Shown here: positions 63,584 through 64,000 of the stretch, piece after piece
Numbering within the stretch: position 1 is the stretch's first letter
Layout of the letters: each line of letters starts with the position of its first letter
DNA from: Ascaris suum
Taxonomy: Eukaryota > Nematoda > Chromadorea > Rhabditida > Ascarididae
Length of the DNA: 64,000 nucleotides
Reading direction: 5' to 3'
Assembly: GCA_013433145.1 (NCBI GenBank)
Contig: CM024186.1
Location: 5,584,001-5,648,000 of the forward strand
Program-made: the position numbers and the translations under genes
Notes under the pieces: model-generated
What the model saw: the letters and a program-made list of their open reading frames with translations, nothing else
Told to the model about the DNA's origin: nothing
Database searches by the model: none

Positions 63584-64000
63584 CTGCAAATACCTTGATA
63601 TCTCTCAAACACGACCTAAACCTCGATCCTCTTACATTTGCCGTGTGGCCCCTATGACGTACTGCTGAAGGATGCCGCACTCGTTTTCAGGAGGTAATGC
63701 CTTTTACTGCCGTAAATAAGACCTCAGTTCAATTCCCCTCCAGATTAGAAAGTTAGATGAGACCTATTGCCCTATACTATGGTTCAAATTCCTGTAATCT
63801 CTCATCAGAAGGTAGCTGATTACGGGCGGCGATAGCCCACAACGATATAAGACAATCGCTAAAACTGCATCCGAATCCACATCCACGGCTACTAATAATT
63901 GAATATTCTGCAAATTGACCAGTCCTCTTTCATAAAGAAAATCATGTTATACTTTTGCATTGTAAAATAAGCTCTTTGTAAAATCCACTTCCTAGGAAGT
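63584..64000. other. right edge, TPP2 intron
   Basis: No exon continuing TPP2 was recognised. A minus-strand patch near 63.79-63.86 kb reads SLWAIAARNQLPSDERLQEF after a plausible TTTTAG acceptor but has no GT donor, so it was not accepted. Confidence 0.5.

Overview
The window is AT-rich (roughly 30% GC by eye) animal nuclear DNA. Genes are split by GT-AG introns, there are many simple repeats, and no bacterial operon structure is seen. An AT-rich invertebrate, most likely a nematode, fits best, but no lineage-specific marker was found and this is inference. Most long open frames in the AT-rich parts are low-complexity noise. The real genes had to be assembled from short exons by joining splice sites in phase and recognising family motifs.

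Layout from left to right. (1) About 2.3-31.3 kb, minus strand: a very spread-out gene of nine proposed exons coding a tandem-C2 protein of the copine type. Both C2 domains have lost most calcium-binding aspartates, and no vWA domain was found. One intron is 18.4 kb and holds a 41-bp minisatellite, a diverged duplication, a tRNA-like relic and microsatellites. (2) 31.3-37.1 kb: intergenic, with a GC-richer island at 35.2-36.4 kb that I cannot identify. (3) 37.1-39.0 kb, minus: a two-exon, 77-residue LITAF-type zinc protein whose two CPxC knuckles are joined without the usual hydrophobic membrane segment. (4) 39-44.2 kb: intergenic. (5) 44.2-51.1 kb, minus: DNAJC28, with a J domain and DUF1992; six exons were found, two linking exons were not, and one frame break lies in the last exon. 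(6) 52.0-55.1 kb, plus: a Bax inhibitor-1 (TMBIM) type seven-helix membrane protein, head to head with DNAJC28; one exon junction is out of phase by one base at an A7 run. (7) 55.1-58.5 kb: intergenic, with an unidentified GC-richer island. (8) 58.5 kb to beyond the right edge, minus: the last seven exons of tripeptidyl peptidase II (TPP2), all joining in phase.

The genes are not an operon. DNAJC28 (mitochondrial/Golgi co-chaperone family), BI-1 (ER calcium and stress), LITAF (endolysosomal membranes), copine (membrane-binding) and TPP2 (cytosolic giant peptidase) act in different places. Two of the five genes carry a single-base break next to a homopolymer. That suggests residual long-read assembly errors rather than two independent pseudogenes.
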